64,000 nt of DNA from Belnapia sp. F-4-1 (GCF_000802185.1 NZ_KN676113.1:4421430-4485429); one strand, 5' to 3'; shown: positions 1-8,215, counted from the stretch's first letter. Notes: generated from the sequence alone by a model not told the origin. Program-made: numbers and translations.

Positions 1-118
1 TTTGAAAAATCGATTTCAGCAAATGAAGCTTCCTGCGTTCAGACGCGTTTGCTGTTCCAGCTTCAAGTGGGCCTTCTTGTCCATCGGGAAATATCGCCTG
101 CTTAGCTGGAGATTGTGC

Positions 119-1033
119 ATGCCGATCGAGAGCCCTGTAAGCCTTCAGTTAAAGGCTGAAGTCAAAACAGAGATACCGTCTGCTTCCACCGGGCGGCTTA
201 TGGATGCGTTAGTTGACATAGTTCGGCCTTTCTCCGAGCGCCGTGGTTTGAAGGCAGACCTCATCAGAGTCCAACGGGACGAGGTTGCATTTCGAGCGTT
301 GCAGTTAGCCCATCATCACATCAGCACGGCCGGGCTCACCATCAAACCGATCCCTAACAAGGGGCTTGTCCAGTTGCTGGAGAAAGCTTCCCTTGAGGAG
401 ATTGAAGATGAAGTAATGGTCTCGATGTGGGCCAACCTTTTGGCTACCGCCGCAACTACTGATAGCGATAACTTGCCTCGCTTTGTAAACATTCTCTCCG
501 AGCTTAACGGCCAACTGCTCATCTTGCTCGAAAAAATCATCACGCATAATCTAGAACGCCTGAGCTTTCATCAATACGAGCACGTGATTCATGCCCGGTT
601 ATGGGCGGATACAACTGCCATTACTGCTGGTCTAAACGACGAGATTGCTAAGGCAAAAGATACTTCCGACGATGCAAGTGACGAGTACGATAAATCTGTT
701 GACGAGATCATCATGTTAAAAATCAAGTCAGTGCTTGATCAGCCGGGTATTGCTGTAGATGTGCCCGCAGTGACAGTTGATCTGGATGGCGAGTCTTACG
801 AAGCCTATCTTAGAGAAGACTTCAAAGACTTGGTCTGCCAGTATAGCAACGATGATCAGCTGGACTATGCGATATTGGAAAGCCTCAATTTAATCAAGCA
901 AGAAAATATCAGTGGTTATCAAATTGGCGATTATAAAATATCGGCGGTTTGGTATCGCGCTACTGTGTTGGGTGTCCAGCTTTTTGCTCGGTGCAACCCG
1001 GGAAAAATTACGACAATCCTAAACAAGGCATAA
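119..1033 (+). CDS. DUF4393 (Abi-alpha-like) protein
   Basis: 304 residues from the ATG at 119; the frame is open back to the window edge, but the residues before this ATG (arginine/cysteine-rich) do not look like part of the domain. The middle resembles the DUF4393 family: a basic helical stretch, then LLEKASLEE (about residues 86-94) and WANLLATAA (about 104-112), which is the conserved core of that family. DUF4393 proteins are found beside defence genes and are sometimes labelled Abi-alpha; the biochemical role is not known. No signal peptide or membrane segment is visible, so it is probably cytosolic. It stands at the left edge of an accessory region with nuclease and alarmone-type genes, which supports a conflict role only by association. 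Confidence 0.6.
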   Translation: MPIESPVSLQLKAEVKTEIPSASTGRLMDALVDIVRPFSERRGLKADLIRVQRDEVAFRALQLAHHHISTAGLTIKPIPNKGLVQLLEKASLEEIEDEVMVSMWANLLATAATTDSDNLPRFVNILSELNGQLLILLEKIITHNLERLSFHQYEHVIHARLWADTTAITAGLNDEIAKAKDTSDDASDEYDKSVDEIIMLKIKSVLDQPGIAVDVPAVTVDLDGESYEAYLREDFKDLVCQYSNDDQLDYAILESLNLIKQENISGYQIGDYKISAVWYRATVLGVQLFARCNPGKITTILNKA

Positions 1034-1178
1034 AATCCGATGGTTTCGTGCGTATGGAAAACACTTTGTTTGGCTAAATATCTTTAATAGCGAAACGGAG
1101 CAGCGATGGACAACGCGCGACAAAGCAAAGTTTTAGCAGACAAACTCTGCGTCCGAATTTTTAAACTTTCGACGCTCC

Positions 1179-1541
1179 ATGCCGCCTCACCGTCAGCGAG
1201 CAGCTAAGTACGGGATGCCACGCAGACCCGAACCACATCGCACAGCCGCCACACCGCCTGCCACTCTCCGCAATGCTGAGATGAGCAGGACCAACAGCGC
1301 CACCTATGACACCAGATGGCGGCGATTGCGCAATCAGCACCTGTCGCTGAAGCCCTTATGTGTGGTGTGCGAACAGGCTGGTCAGCTGACGGTCGCGCAA
1401 TGTGTGGACCACATCACCCCAGTGGCAGTGGCCTCGCACAGGCGGCTTGATCCCACCAACTTACGCAGCCTGTGCTCGTCACACCATGCCGTCATCACCC
1501 AGCATTTCAAGCACACTGGCATCAACGAGATGCCAATTTAA
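1179..1541 (+). CDS. small HNH endonuclease
   Basis: 120 residues, or about 86 if the ATG at 1281 is used; the first 34 residues are low-complexity and basic, so the shorter form is possible. The C-terminal half is a phage-type HNH nuclease: zinc-binding CVVC (residues 61-64), the DH pair (77-78), the central Asn (94) and the C-x-x-HH segment (99-103). Such proteins are metal-dependent DNA nickases or nucleases, often beside phage terminase genes or acting as small homing nucleases. The last codons contain a 17-base hairpin-forming sequence that recurs at 2817-2833, at the end of a second, broken HNH copy. The RelA/SpoT-type gene lies between the two. Confidence 0.75.
   Translation: MPPHRQRAAKYGMPRRPEPHRTAATPPATLRNAEMSRTNSATYDTRWRRLRNQHLSLKPLCVVCEQAGQLTVAQCVDHITPVAVASHRRLDPTNLRSLCSSHHAVITQHFKHTGINEMPI
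1518..1534 (+). repeat. 17-bp direct repeat, copy 1 (hairpin)
   Basis: GGCATCAACGAGATGCC, inside the last codons of the intact HNH gene. Its ends (GGCATC/GATGCC) pair to make a hairpin. Copy 2 at 2817-2833 differs by one base. The pair brackets about 1.3 kb that holds the RelA/SpoT-domain gene. Confidence 0.7.
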
Positions 1542-1587
1542 CAAAGATCAGGAGGTATCATGGAGCGGGCTGAGAACAAACTGAGCG

Positions 1588-2610
1588 TTACAGCCGTCTC
1601 TGACCTTCGTCAATATACGACACGAAGTCGTTCGTGTCGGAGAAATAGTTGCGAAATGCGTCCCGGACATTCATTTCATCTTTTGCGCGTACGAGTACGA
1701 TGTCAGCATTGCCACCGTACTGCCTCTCCAACACACTGTAGCGTTCAACAGCCTCGTTGATGTTGTCGTATGTCTCAACCTCAAGCCGTACCCTCGCCGC
1801 ATCACCTGTGTGTCGGATCAAAATGGTATTTGCCTTGAACGCAAACTGCTCGCTTGAATGCTTCACATCCCGCAGCGAAGCAAGTAGTCCGGTACTGGCT
1901 TCCAACTCGGAAAGCTCATGTCTTAATTCCAAGTTGCTAAGCTCGGGCAAACAGGATCGTTGATCCTCATATGCGCGAGCAATGACCTCGCTGCACAGCT
2001 GGAAAAATCGCGTGTAGCGTTGCTCAGCAAGGCTGAATTTGATGCGGCTCGTGGTGAGCAGATCCGCAGCTTCAACAGCCGTGGCCCATGCGTGCTGGTA
2101 GATGGTGCGGTACTGGATCTCAACATGAAGCCCGTTCCAATTACTACCAAAAGGCGTGGTGACAAACCATTCGTAAACGTCATGGATGCCGCGATAACCG
2201 CTGCTCTTCGGGTGAATAATATAGTTGTACCGATCTTCCATGGGATAGCGGCGCTTGTGTTTGGAGCGCGTCCTATGAAGAGAAGCCCTGAACTCGTTAA
2301 GTTCGGATCGATTCTGAAAGATCAGCCTGCACCCGGCGATATCATGCATTGTGTTAAGCTGCATCGTCGGCTCACGCACCAGCTTGTCAAAGATGGTGTT
2401 TCGTCGCTTGAGCCGCTGGGCGACCGTGATGGTTTTGCCACGAGCACGGGACCTTAGAGTGGTCTGGAACGTATTCAGAATGTAGGCATGGCTGGCGCGC
2501 CAGTTCTCCATCACGAGGATGTCGGTGGTGTCGAACTGTCCTGACCGGATTCGTTTACCAGCAGCTTTGACCCGTGAAGGCGTGTTTTCCGGCACAACCC
2601 AATTAACCAC
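1588..2610 (-). CDS. RelA/SpoT nucleotidyltransferase-domain protein
   Basis: 340 residues. The N-terminal half carries the RelA/SpoT synthetase fold: a basic helix, DIAGCR (residues 90-95), the G-loop-like SSGYRGIH (136-143) and EIQYRT with HAWA (164-176). These are the nucleotide-binding and catalytic landmarks of the family, which transfers pyrophosphate from ATP to a nucleotide or, in toxic members, to tRNA. There is no HD hydrolase domain before it and no TGS/ACT domains after it, so this is not the housekeeping Rel enzyme. It resembles a stand-alone alarmone synthetase or a ToxSAS/CapRel-type effector, with a C-terminal extension of about 150 residues of unknown role. No small antitoxin ORF is obvious beside it. 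It is transcribed towards the HNH gene and lies between two HNH 3' ends. Confidence 0.75.
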   Translation of the reverse strand: MVNWVVPENTPSRVKAAGKRIRSGQFDTTDILVMENWRASHAYILNTFQTTLRSRARGKTITVAQRLKRRNTIFDKLVREPTMQLNTMHDIAGCRLIFQNRSELNEFRASLHRTRSKHKRRYPMEDRYNYIIHPKSSGYRGIHDVYEWFVTTPFGSNWNGLHVEIQYRTIYQHAWATAVEAADLLTTSRIKFSLAEQRYTRFFQLCSEVIARAYEDQRSCLPELSNLELRHELSELEASTGLLASLRDVKHSSEQFAFKANTILIRHTGDAARVRLEVETYDNINEAVERYSVLERQYGGNADIVLVRAKDEMNVRDAFRNYFSDTNDFVSYIDEGQRRL

Positions 2611-2765
2611 AATAAGATGCTCCGACTACAAAGCTGCAATATCGAGAGCGAAGCGCGCATTTGCAAGAGGAAGGTCAGGATTAAAGCGCGGTTTTGTGCC
2701 GAACCAAGTTGTGCAAAACCATCGTCTTTGCTGCTGGGCTCCAGTAAAGCAAAACGGCAAGGCAA

Positions 2766-2837
2766 GCAGCCCAATCATCACATCATTTAATCATCACCCG
2801 GCAGTTCAAATACGCGGGCATCAATGAGATGCCTTAA
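2766..2837 (+). pseudogene. 3' fragment of a second HNH gene
   Basis: One frame reads SSHHLIITRQFKYAGINEMP then stop, which matches the last 20 residues of the intact HNH protein encoded at 1179-1541 (SSHHAVITQHFKHTGINEMP). Nothing upstream resembles the rest of the gene, so only the 3' end is present. The remainder of the interval 2611-2940 shows no gene; it should hold the promoter of the RelA/SpoT-type gene. Confidence 0.65.
2817..2833 (+). repeat. 17-bp direct repeat, copy 2
   Basis: GGCATCAATGAGATGCC, one mismatch to copy 1 at 1518-1534, at the same place relative to the HNH stop codon. Confidence 0.7.
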
Positions 2838-2940
2838 GCAAGCTGATTGCTTGTCGCCAGCCACATCGTTGTGCCGCGTACTTCTTTTATAGAGCGATGC
2901 GTAAGCATTTCAAACGCGGGCAAGCGTCTTTTTTGGATGG

Positions 2941-3756
2941 TCAGAAAGGGATGTCGTCATCAAGATCCGACGGTTTGGGCTTGTAATCGGGCTTTGGCGA
3001 TTTCGAAAGATCTAAATTAAGAAGCTCTTCATTTTCGATCAACCAGGAAATGCCTTGTGGTGTGACCCTGTAGCCAGAGTATCGATACCCCTGTTCGTCC
3101 TCATTGAATGAGTCACGGATGAGGCCTCTGCCGAGAAGCCTGTTCACTCCCATATGTACAGCAAGGTTGTTTTGGCCATGGCGCTCCATTTGGCGACGGA
3201 GCGTAGAGTGGGTGACAAGCTCATCAGCTTCATCCTGCACCTCAACCATCGAAGCAAGGGTGAGAATTTCTCGTTGAGAGAGGCCGCCGCTCCCTTTAAG
3301 AAGTGCCGGTATTTCATCAACTTCAAATTTTTCGACTTGATCTTTCATTGCGGTAAGACGTTGGGTTATTTTCTTGCTTAAATCAGAAAAATCACGAGGC
3401 GATCGGGCTTTATATCTCTCGATGCGACGATGTTGAACGTCAAAAGGAAATTTGCTGGTGCGTTCGTCCGAGCATACCATACACACCTCCTTATTTGAGG
3501 CGAACGCGTAGCCGAGTTCAAACCATACGTTTGGGTTATCCAAGGTGATATCAGCAAAACAGACTAACGCTTGCCTTATGCCGCTCTCTATCTGATCTAT
3601 CGGTATGTTTGCTCCCGGATCGGCGTCAACTCGGTAGGGTTCGAGGCCAGCTGCCTCGATGGCAGGCTTGAAAACGTCTTCGTAGCGAAAGTCAAATGTT
3701 CCGTTGTCAAACGGCTGTATGATGAAACAAGAGGACAAGAGCACCTCCGCAGGCAT
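2941..3756 (-). CDS. TIR/deoxyribosyltransferase-like protein with winged helix
   Basis: 271 residues. Residues about 8-130 form an alpha/beta nucleotide-processing fold like TIR or nucleoside 2-deoxyribosyltransferase domains. Visible marks are the first strand SCFIIQPF (9-16), the acidic strand FADITLDNPN (68-76) and NVWFELGYA (76-84), whose Glu (80) is in the usual position of the catalytic glutamate. Residues about 160-250 look like a winged-helix module that ends in a basic and acidic tail. In bacterial immunity such domains often cleave NAD+ or similar nucleotides, but here the substrate is not known. The winged helix could sense a ligand or bind its own promoter; a 7+7 base inverted repeat lies about 45 bases upstream. 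Confidence 0.55.
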   Translation of the reverse strand: MPAEVLLSSCFIIQPFDNGTFDFRYEDVFKPAIEAAGLEPYRVDADPGANIPIDQIESGIRQALVCFADITLDNPNVWFELGYAFASNKEVCMVCSDERTSKFPFDVQHRRIERYKARSPRDFSDLSKKITQRLTAMKDQVEKFEVDEIPALLKGSGGLSQREILTLASMVEVQDEADELVTHSTLRRQMERHGQNNLAVHMGVNRLLGRGLIRDSFNEDEQGYRYSGYRVTPQGISWLIENEELLNLDLSKSPKPDYKPKPSDLDDDIPF

Positions 3757-3799
3757 TCATTGTGTATACGTGCGGACGTTGGAACAGGTTCCCACCCGT

Positions 3800-3815
3800 T
3801 GGGAGAGGTCTCCCA
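3800..3815. promoter_or_regulatory. inverted repeat, possible operator
   Basis: TGGGAGA-GG-TCTCCCA has perfect 7-base arms. It sits 44 bases upstream of the start of the TIR-like/winged-helix gene, in the interval (3757-4012) between that gene and the next gene on the other strand. Autoregulation by the winged-helix domain is a guess. Confidence 0.3.
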
Positions 3816-4012
3816 CAAATCGAACCATAGATGTAGGCCAGTTTCGGCACGGCTTCGGCGTCGCGAGCTCAGCAGGGGCATATAGCCCCTCAAAAGCTAG
3901 CAGACACCTTGCTATACACCGCACCCCTTCCTTTTTTCCCGGAGTGCAGAAAAATAATCTTTCCCGATAAATATCTGCATGGCGAAAACTATGCAGCCGG
4001 GTGCAGATTAGG

Positions 4013-4249
4013 ATGGGGAACAGGACCAACGCTGAGATCATTCAGCTGCTAAGAGGCAAACTCACTCGCATCTGGCCCGGTCCAATACCATTAGACATAC
4101 ATTGGGCCATGAGCCCTTTTGATTGCACCCTGCGCATTGTCTATGACGGTGGCACGTACCGCGTCGAGCATTACATCCGCAAAGCTCAACAACTCGGCGA
4201 CGAAGCGCGAAACAATGCCGACACAGCTCGGATGCGCGTCGACCGCTAA
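4013..4249 (+). CDS. small hypothetical protein
   Basis: 78 residues from the ATG at 4013 (an upstream GTG at 4001 is in frame). The sequence has a short helical start (NAEIIQLLRG), a predicted beta hairpin in the middle (TLRIVYDGGTYRVEHYI) and a charged C-terminal helix. I do not recognise the family. It converges on the AAA+ gene, leaving 16 bases between stop codons. The reading frame is plausible for this region, but no homology supports it. Confidence 0.35.
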   Translation: MGNRTNAEIIQLLRGKLTRIWPGPIPLDIHWAMSPFDCTLRIVYDGGTYRVEHYIRKAQQLGDEARNNADTARMRVDR

Positions 4250-4265
4250 ACCACGACAGCCTTGG

Positions 4266-6362
4266 TCACGCGTTCTCATGCCGCTCGGGTTTCGACAACA
4301 GCGTATACTGCTGCCGTTCCGGCCCGTTGTTGACACGAAAGCCGATTGGAGACCACGACGCCCCTTTCGCGGCAGCTTCCTCTTCCAACCATCGCAACAG
4401 GATGGCTGGGTCATTCACCTCCAGCAGCCGGGCCTTCCGCTGAACCACTGCGAAGTCGCCTGGCGTCAATCCCTCTGGTAGTGGTCTAGGTGGTTCTGCG
4501 CCAAGCATTTGCCGGAATGCGACCGCGGCCCACGTGGCATCAAGCGGTAAAAGCCGCAGCTTAAGTGTGAAACGCCGCGGCACCGCGGCGTCCATGCGCT
4601 CCGGCAAGTTGGTGGTGCAAATAAATGGCAACGGGTGGCGTTCCATTTGCACCAGCATCTCGTCAACCTGGCTGACCTCCCATGAGCGCACCGCACCGGC
4701 GCGATCGAGCAGCATTGCCTCAGCCTCGTCGATCAGCAGCACGGCGTCCTTCGCGCGCGCCTCGGCAAAGGCTGCCGCAATACCCTTCTCTGTCTCGCCT
4801 ACCCACATCGACAGAAGGTCTGAGGCCCGCCTCTGCAGTACAGGCAGGCCGATACGCTGCGCCAGCCAATGCGCGAACTCGGTCTTGCCGGTGCCCGGTG
4901 GGCCCATGAGGCACAGTGACCAGGCACGAGGGGCGCCAGGACGCGACAACTTGGCCGCCAGCTCCTCCAAGTCCTGATCACACGGCGAGAGCGTGGGATC
5001 AAAGGTGGGCAAATAAGGTGCCTTAGCCGGGCCACCCTGCCCGAGCGCGGCCATAACACCGGAGAGCGCAGTTTCGAGGGCGGTCACGCCTTCGCCTGAG
5101 AGCCGAGCAGCACGAGCAGCAGCTGCCGATACTCCGGCCGAGGCTGGCCATTGCGCAGCCAGTTGCGCTGGAAGATCGGGGCCAAGGTTGAGGCACTCTT
5201 GGTGCAGCACCCGCGTCCATATGCGCTCTCGTCCGACCCGATCTGGAACCTCCATCTCTATCACCAGCGTCATTCGACGCAGCGTCGCGGGATCCATGCC
5301 AGTCACACTATTAGTGGTCCACAAGATCGGCCGAGGCGTTTCCTCGAGCATGCGATTTAGGAAGGCCTTCGAAACCTCGCCGCGTCGGTCGCCAAAGCTG
5401 CTCCGGCCTTCCAGCACGTCCTCTGCCTCGTCCAACAGCACGGCTGCATCGGCCACGCCGCGGAGCATAGAAGTAGCCATGCGCAAAGCGGCCAATCGCT
5501 CTGCCCGGCTGGGCTCGTCATCGTCCTTGTCTGCCTCCTCTCCGGCAGCAAAGAGCCGTAACCCAGCCCGGGCAGCAAGGACCTTGGCAAACTCGGTCTT
5601 GCCAGTACCCGGTGGACCAGAGAGGAGGATGTGTACGCCCCTGGCACCCTCGGCCGCTGCGGCCTGCAGCACCTTGGCAGCCAGGTCGGCCCGCTCACCG
5701 AGGTGAGCAAAGTCGGCCCACTCCAACGTAGTGACACGCGGCTTTCCGACAACCGCGGCAACCCAAGCGTCAGCATTGGCATACGTGCGCACCATGAGCC
5801 GCATCAGGCGATCGGGCATACTCAGCACGGGAAAGCCGGACAGCAGGTTACTGCCATCCTCGTTGTAGACCAGCACGCCACAAGCCCTCAGGGGCGCTTC
5901 GGGGAGAAGGCGCTCAGAGATCTCTGCATCGCTCCTGCCCAACAGAGCGGCCAGCGTTGCCACCGTGTCACACAATTCGTCACGTACCGCGTCCGCAAAC
6001 GTCTTGAGTCGGACACGGCGCCCAGCGCGTAGCATGAGGCGAAGGATCTCAAGATCAAGCGGCGAGAGCTGGAAGGTCACTGCCGCATGCAGGGCATTCA
6101 CTTCGTAGGGCTCAAGCCCGCATGTTGGCTCATGAAAAATGGAGAGTTGTGTCAGTACCTCAGACCAGCGGCGTTGATGGTCAGGGTCGCCGATTGCTGG
6201 CAGCTCCACGCGCTCCAGTGGCAACCAGTCGCGGTCCCCATCTGCAAGAGCCGGCATGTTGCGCAGCACGAGCGCCAGAACCTCGATCGCGTCCTCAGAG
6301 TTTGCAACATTACGCAGATACCAACCGAGCTGGCGTTGTGATGTGGACGTCATGATGGTCAC
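4266..6362 (-). CDS. tandem AAA+ ATPase (Cdc48-like arrangement)
   Basis: 698 residues (an in-frame ATG four codons in could also be the start). An N-terminal region of about 200 residues precedes two AAA+ modules. The first has Walker A GPPGTGKTEF near residue 247 and Walker B VLLDEAED near 308. The second has Walker A GPPGTGKTEF near 485 and Walker B LLIDEAEA near 543, followed by a sensor-1-like TTN and a PRRF segment. Both modules look ATP-competent. Such proteins work as hexameric unfoldases or remodelers, but no partner protease or substrate domain is fused here. Upstream on the same strand are a 50-residue protein and a DUF6641 protein, so it is probably the last gene of a three-gene operon. 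Confidence 0.75.
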   Translation of the reverse strand: MTIMTSTSQRQLGWYLRNVANSEDAIEVLALVLRNMPALADGDRDWLPLERVELPAIGDPDHQRRWSEVLTQLSIFHEPTCGLEPYEVNALHAAVTFQLSPLDLEILRLMLRAGRRVRLKTFADAVRDELCDTVATLAALLGRSDAEISERLLPEAPLRACGVLVYNEDGSNLLSGFPVLSMPDRLMRLMVRTYANADAWVAAVVGKPRVTTLEWADFAHLGERADLAAKVLQAAAAEGARGVHILLSGPPGTGKTEFAKVLAARAGLRLFAAGEEADKDDDEPSRAERLAALRMATSMLRGVADAAVLLDEAEDVLEGRSSFGDRRGEVSKAFLNRMLEETPRPILWTTNSVTGMDPATLRRMTLVIEMEVPDRVGRERIWTRVLHQECLNLGPDLPAQLAAQWPASAGVSAAAARAARLSGEGVTALETALSGVMAALGQGGPAKAPYLPTFDPTLSPCDQDLEELAAKLSRPGAPRAWSLCLMGPPGTGKTEFAHWLAQRIGLPVLQRRASDLLSMWVGETEKGIAAAFAEARAKDAVLLIDEAEAMLLDRAGAVRSWEVSQVDEMLVQMERHPLPFICTTNLPERMDAAVPRRFTLKLRLLPLDATWAAVAFRQMLGAEPPRPLPEGLTPGDFAVVQRKARLLEVNDPAILLRWLEEEAAAKGASWSPIGFRVNNGPERQQYTLLSKPERHENA

Positions 6363-6475
6363 TGCATCCCGGTCAGGCGACAGGACGGCAGGGCAGTCAT
6401 GGTTGCCGTGCTCGACTGGTGATGCCGAGCATCAGCGGTACAAGAGGAGGGGTTCGATACATATGGCGTGCCTCG

Positions 6476-6628
6476 TCACCGTCTTGCCGGCCGCCCCAGG
6501 TTGAGGACGCTGCGATGGCCGTACTGCGCCTCCAGCATCGCCCGCGCCCGGCCGATGTCGTCGGCGTGGAGGCTTACTCGCTGCGTCATCCCGTTTGACA
6601 GGCGCACGATCGCCACAAACTCGTACAT
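6476..6628 (-). CDS. 50-residue conserved-looking small protein
   Basis: Found by reading the gap between the AAA+ and DUF6641 genes. The ATG (complement of 6626-6628) is preceded by AAGGA about 7 bases upstream. The product begins MYEFVAIVRLSNG, continues with a HADDIGRARAM helix and EAQYGHRSVLN, and ends RPARR. This beta-strand, helix, strand layout with the AQYG segment resembles tiny proteins that I associate with plasmid and integrative-element backbones. The function is not known. The strand, the ribosome binding site and the position between two same-strand genes support it as real. Confidence 0.6.
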   Translation of the reverse strand: MYEFVAIVRLSNGMTQRVSLHADDIGRARAMLEAQYGHRSVLNLGRPARR

Positions 6629-6698
6629 GCGCCGATCCTTGTTGTTGGTGGATGCGGCTGGCCGGCTATGCCGGCCAGCAATGACATGGAGTCGGTAA

Positions 6699-7166
6699 TC
6701 ACACCGCCTTTGGCGTGGCGCTCCGGCGCTTGAACGCCCGGCCGCGCTCCTGAGCCGCTGTAGTCAACTGCGCATCCAGCTCGCCAGCAGCTACAGCCGC
6801 GAGCAGGGTGTCGATCGCACTTGGCAGCATGTCGAGCTGGCCTACCTCCACAGCGGTGTTGCCAGCCTTGTCGAGTGGCAGCGCTTTCGCACCGTACCGA
6901 ATCATAAAATGTACAACGCCAGCGCCGTCCGTAAACCAGTCGCGTCGTACATGCACAGGCTGCATCACCCGCACCCGCTCGCCAGCATCGTTGCTCCGGT
7001 ACACAGGGCGCGTCACTTCAAGTGAGCGGCCTTCCAAATGGGCCAGCAGCAGCGCCTTCTGCTGCTCCAAGTGGGCGAGCACCTTGGCGCGGGCGCGGCC
7101 CTTGGCATCATTGGGTGGCGCCGTGGGCGTAGCTTTGCCGAGTTTGAGTGTCTTGAGCACGGACAT
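6699..7166 (-). CDS. DUF6641 family protein
   Basis: 155 residues if the start is the ATG of MSVLKTLKLG; an upstream in-frame start at 7247 adds 27 residues that do not look conserved. The sequence follows what I know of the DUF6641 family: a basic start, a central coiled helix (LAHLEQQKALLLAHLEG), a tryptophan-containing strand (RRDWFTDGAGVV), RYGAKALPL, and an acidic helix near the C-terminus. Members are found in phage, plasmid and island backbones; the role is unknown. It is the first gene of the probable DUF6641 / 50-residue / AAA+ operon. Confidence 0.55.
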   Translation of the reverse strand: MSVLKTLKLGKATPTAPPNDAKGRARAKVLAHLEQQKALLLAHLEGRSLEVTRPVYRSNDAGERVRVMQPVHVRRDWFTDGAGVVHFMIRYGAKALPLDKAGNTAVEVGQLDMLPSAIDTLLAAVAAGELDAQLTTAAQERGRAFKRRSATPKAV

Positions 7167-7577
7167 CCGAGGTTCCCGTTCTGCTTCCGTGCTGATCGAT
7201 CTACAGCCATCGTCCAAAAGGCCAACCGAAAAGGAGACGCGGTCCACATCTTTCCCCTACGCCGTAAGGCCGCCCTTCGGCGCGGGCATATTCTTCCCGC
7301 ACCATGCGTCATCGCTCTCCTCCGAAGCCCGTGCAGGGGAAAGTGGCCTCGGGAAACACATGCGTGCTGAGTGGTTGCGGAGCCCCTGCATGACCCGCGC
7401 AGGGGCAGGAAAGCGCATGCCCCTTACAGCCCCTACAAGGCTACAGCAGGGGTTCCGAGTACAGCGGGCAGCACGCGTATTGGGGGAGTGCAAGTTACCC
7501 TTGGCGGCCCGTGCAGGGCTGGTGCATCGGGCGGGTTCAGCAGCCGCCAAGCTGGCATCGCGGACCGCGTGGTGGTG
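7167..7577. repeat. non-coding region with GTGCAGGG repeats
   Basis: No convincing gene in about 410 bases. The 12-mer GCCCGTGCAGGG occurs at 7327-7338 and 7507-7518. Related pieces lie between them in both orientations: CCCCTGCA at 7384-7391, CGCAGGGGC near 7398, CAGCAGGGG near 7444. The arrangement looks like a protein-binding array, or the end of a decayed element. Confidence 0.35.
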
Positions 7578-7916
7578 TCAGGGCCTGTGCCGGTGTGCGA
7601 AGGCCACGCCTGGGCGCTTGGCACGTTGAGGCAGCACCGCGCAGCAGCGCCGGGCGATCTCCGTCCACAAGGCGCCAGCCAATGTCTCCATCTCTGCCGC
7701 CGGGCCTGCTTGCACTCGAACGAAGCCATCAGCAATGGCCCTGATCCGGATAAACAGCGAAACTAAAGCTGAAATCGATGGCTCGGTGCGCGAGCAAACA
7801 AGGTGGTCATAGTAGCGCGGCCCTTTGTTCAGATAGTCTTCCGAAAAGCCAGCGTGGTTTTTTACAAAGCCGACACGCTTCAGGACAGCTAAAGCCTCAT
7901 TCAAAATCTTTGACAT
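7578..7916 (-). CDS. DUF6626 family protein
   Basis: 112 residues from the ATG of MSKILNEALAVL (an upstream TTG would add eight). The sequence follows the DUF6626 pattern: an N-terminal helix ending in GFVKNHAGFSEDYL, then PRYYDHLVCSRTEPSISAL, which looks like a helix-turn-helix recognition unit, then a long helix. The C-terminal 45 residues are less family-like. Members are small, probably DNA-binding proteins on mobile elements. It is transcribed away from a decayed HUH-replicase gene (8020 onward), with a TTTACTGC motif in the space between. The same arrangement recurs at 11.5-12.3 kb, so this may regulate the divergent replicase. Confidence 0.55.
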   Translation of the reverse strand: MSKILNEALAVLKRVGFVKNHAGFSEDYLNKGPRYYDHLVCSRTEPSISALVSLFIRIRAIADGFVRVQAGPAAEMETLAGALWTEIARRCCAVLPQRAKRPGVAFAHRHRP

Positions 7917-7945
7917 TTTATTTCCGAAAAAATACGACAACGTTA

Positions 7946-7957
7946 GTATTTACTGCG
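7946..7957. promoter_or_regulatory. shared GTATTTACTGC motif, copy 1
   Basis: GTATTTACTGC sits between the divergent DUF6626 gene and the HUH-replicase remnant. Close matches occupy the equivalent position at 11731-11742 and upstream of the gene at 13411-13986 (14021-14037). Confidence 0.4.
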
Positions 7958-8019
7958 TTGCTGCGATTGAAAAGTAAGGCGTGAGTTATTTCTTCTTGCA
8001 TCGAAGCAGGAGAGAAAGA

Positions 8020-8215
8020 ATGGCAAATAAGAGGATTGATTGGAGGAGCACCTGAACGCAGCATATCTCATCGGCATTGCCGAGATCGCAACTGCAACCA
8101 AGCCCTCACTCTTCGTGACGCTCGCCTTCGACTAAGCTACCGTCTAGGACAGCGCAGCTGCTAATCTTGGGGATTTTCTGACGCGCATGAACCACCGCGC
8201 TCTGAAGGTTACCAG
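8020..8215 (+). pseudogene. decayed HUH-replicase gene (5' part)
   Basis: The DNA is clearly related to the start of the intact gene at 11804. Both begin ATGGCAAATA behind an AGGAG, and both share CTGAACGCAGC and CCCTCACTCTTCGTGACGCT. In this copy the frame is broken near the start and stops follow. The similarity fades around 8210, so the HUH motif region is absent. An ORF on the other strand (8106-8387, with MATFIEKILPWRRS at its start) overlaps the tail and might contain a short phage-protein remnant; I could not support it as a gene. Confidence 0.65.
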
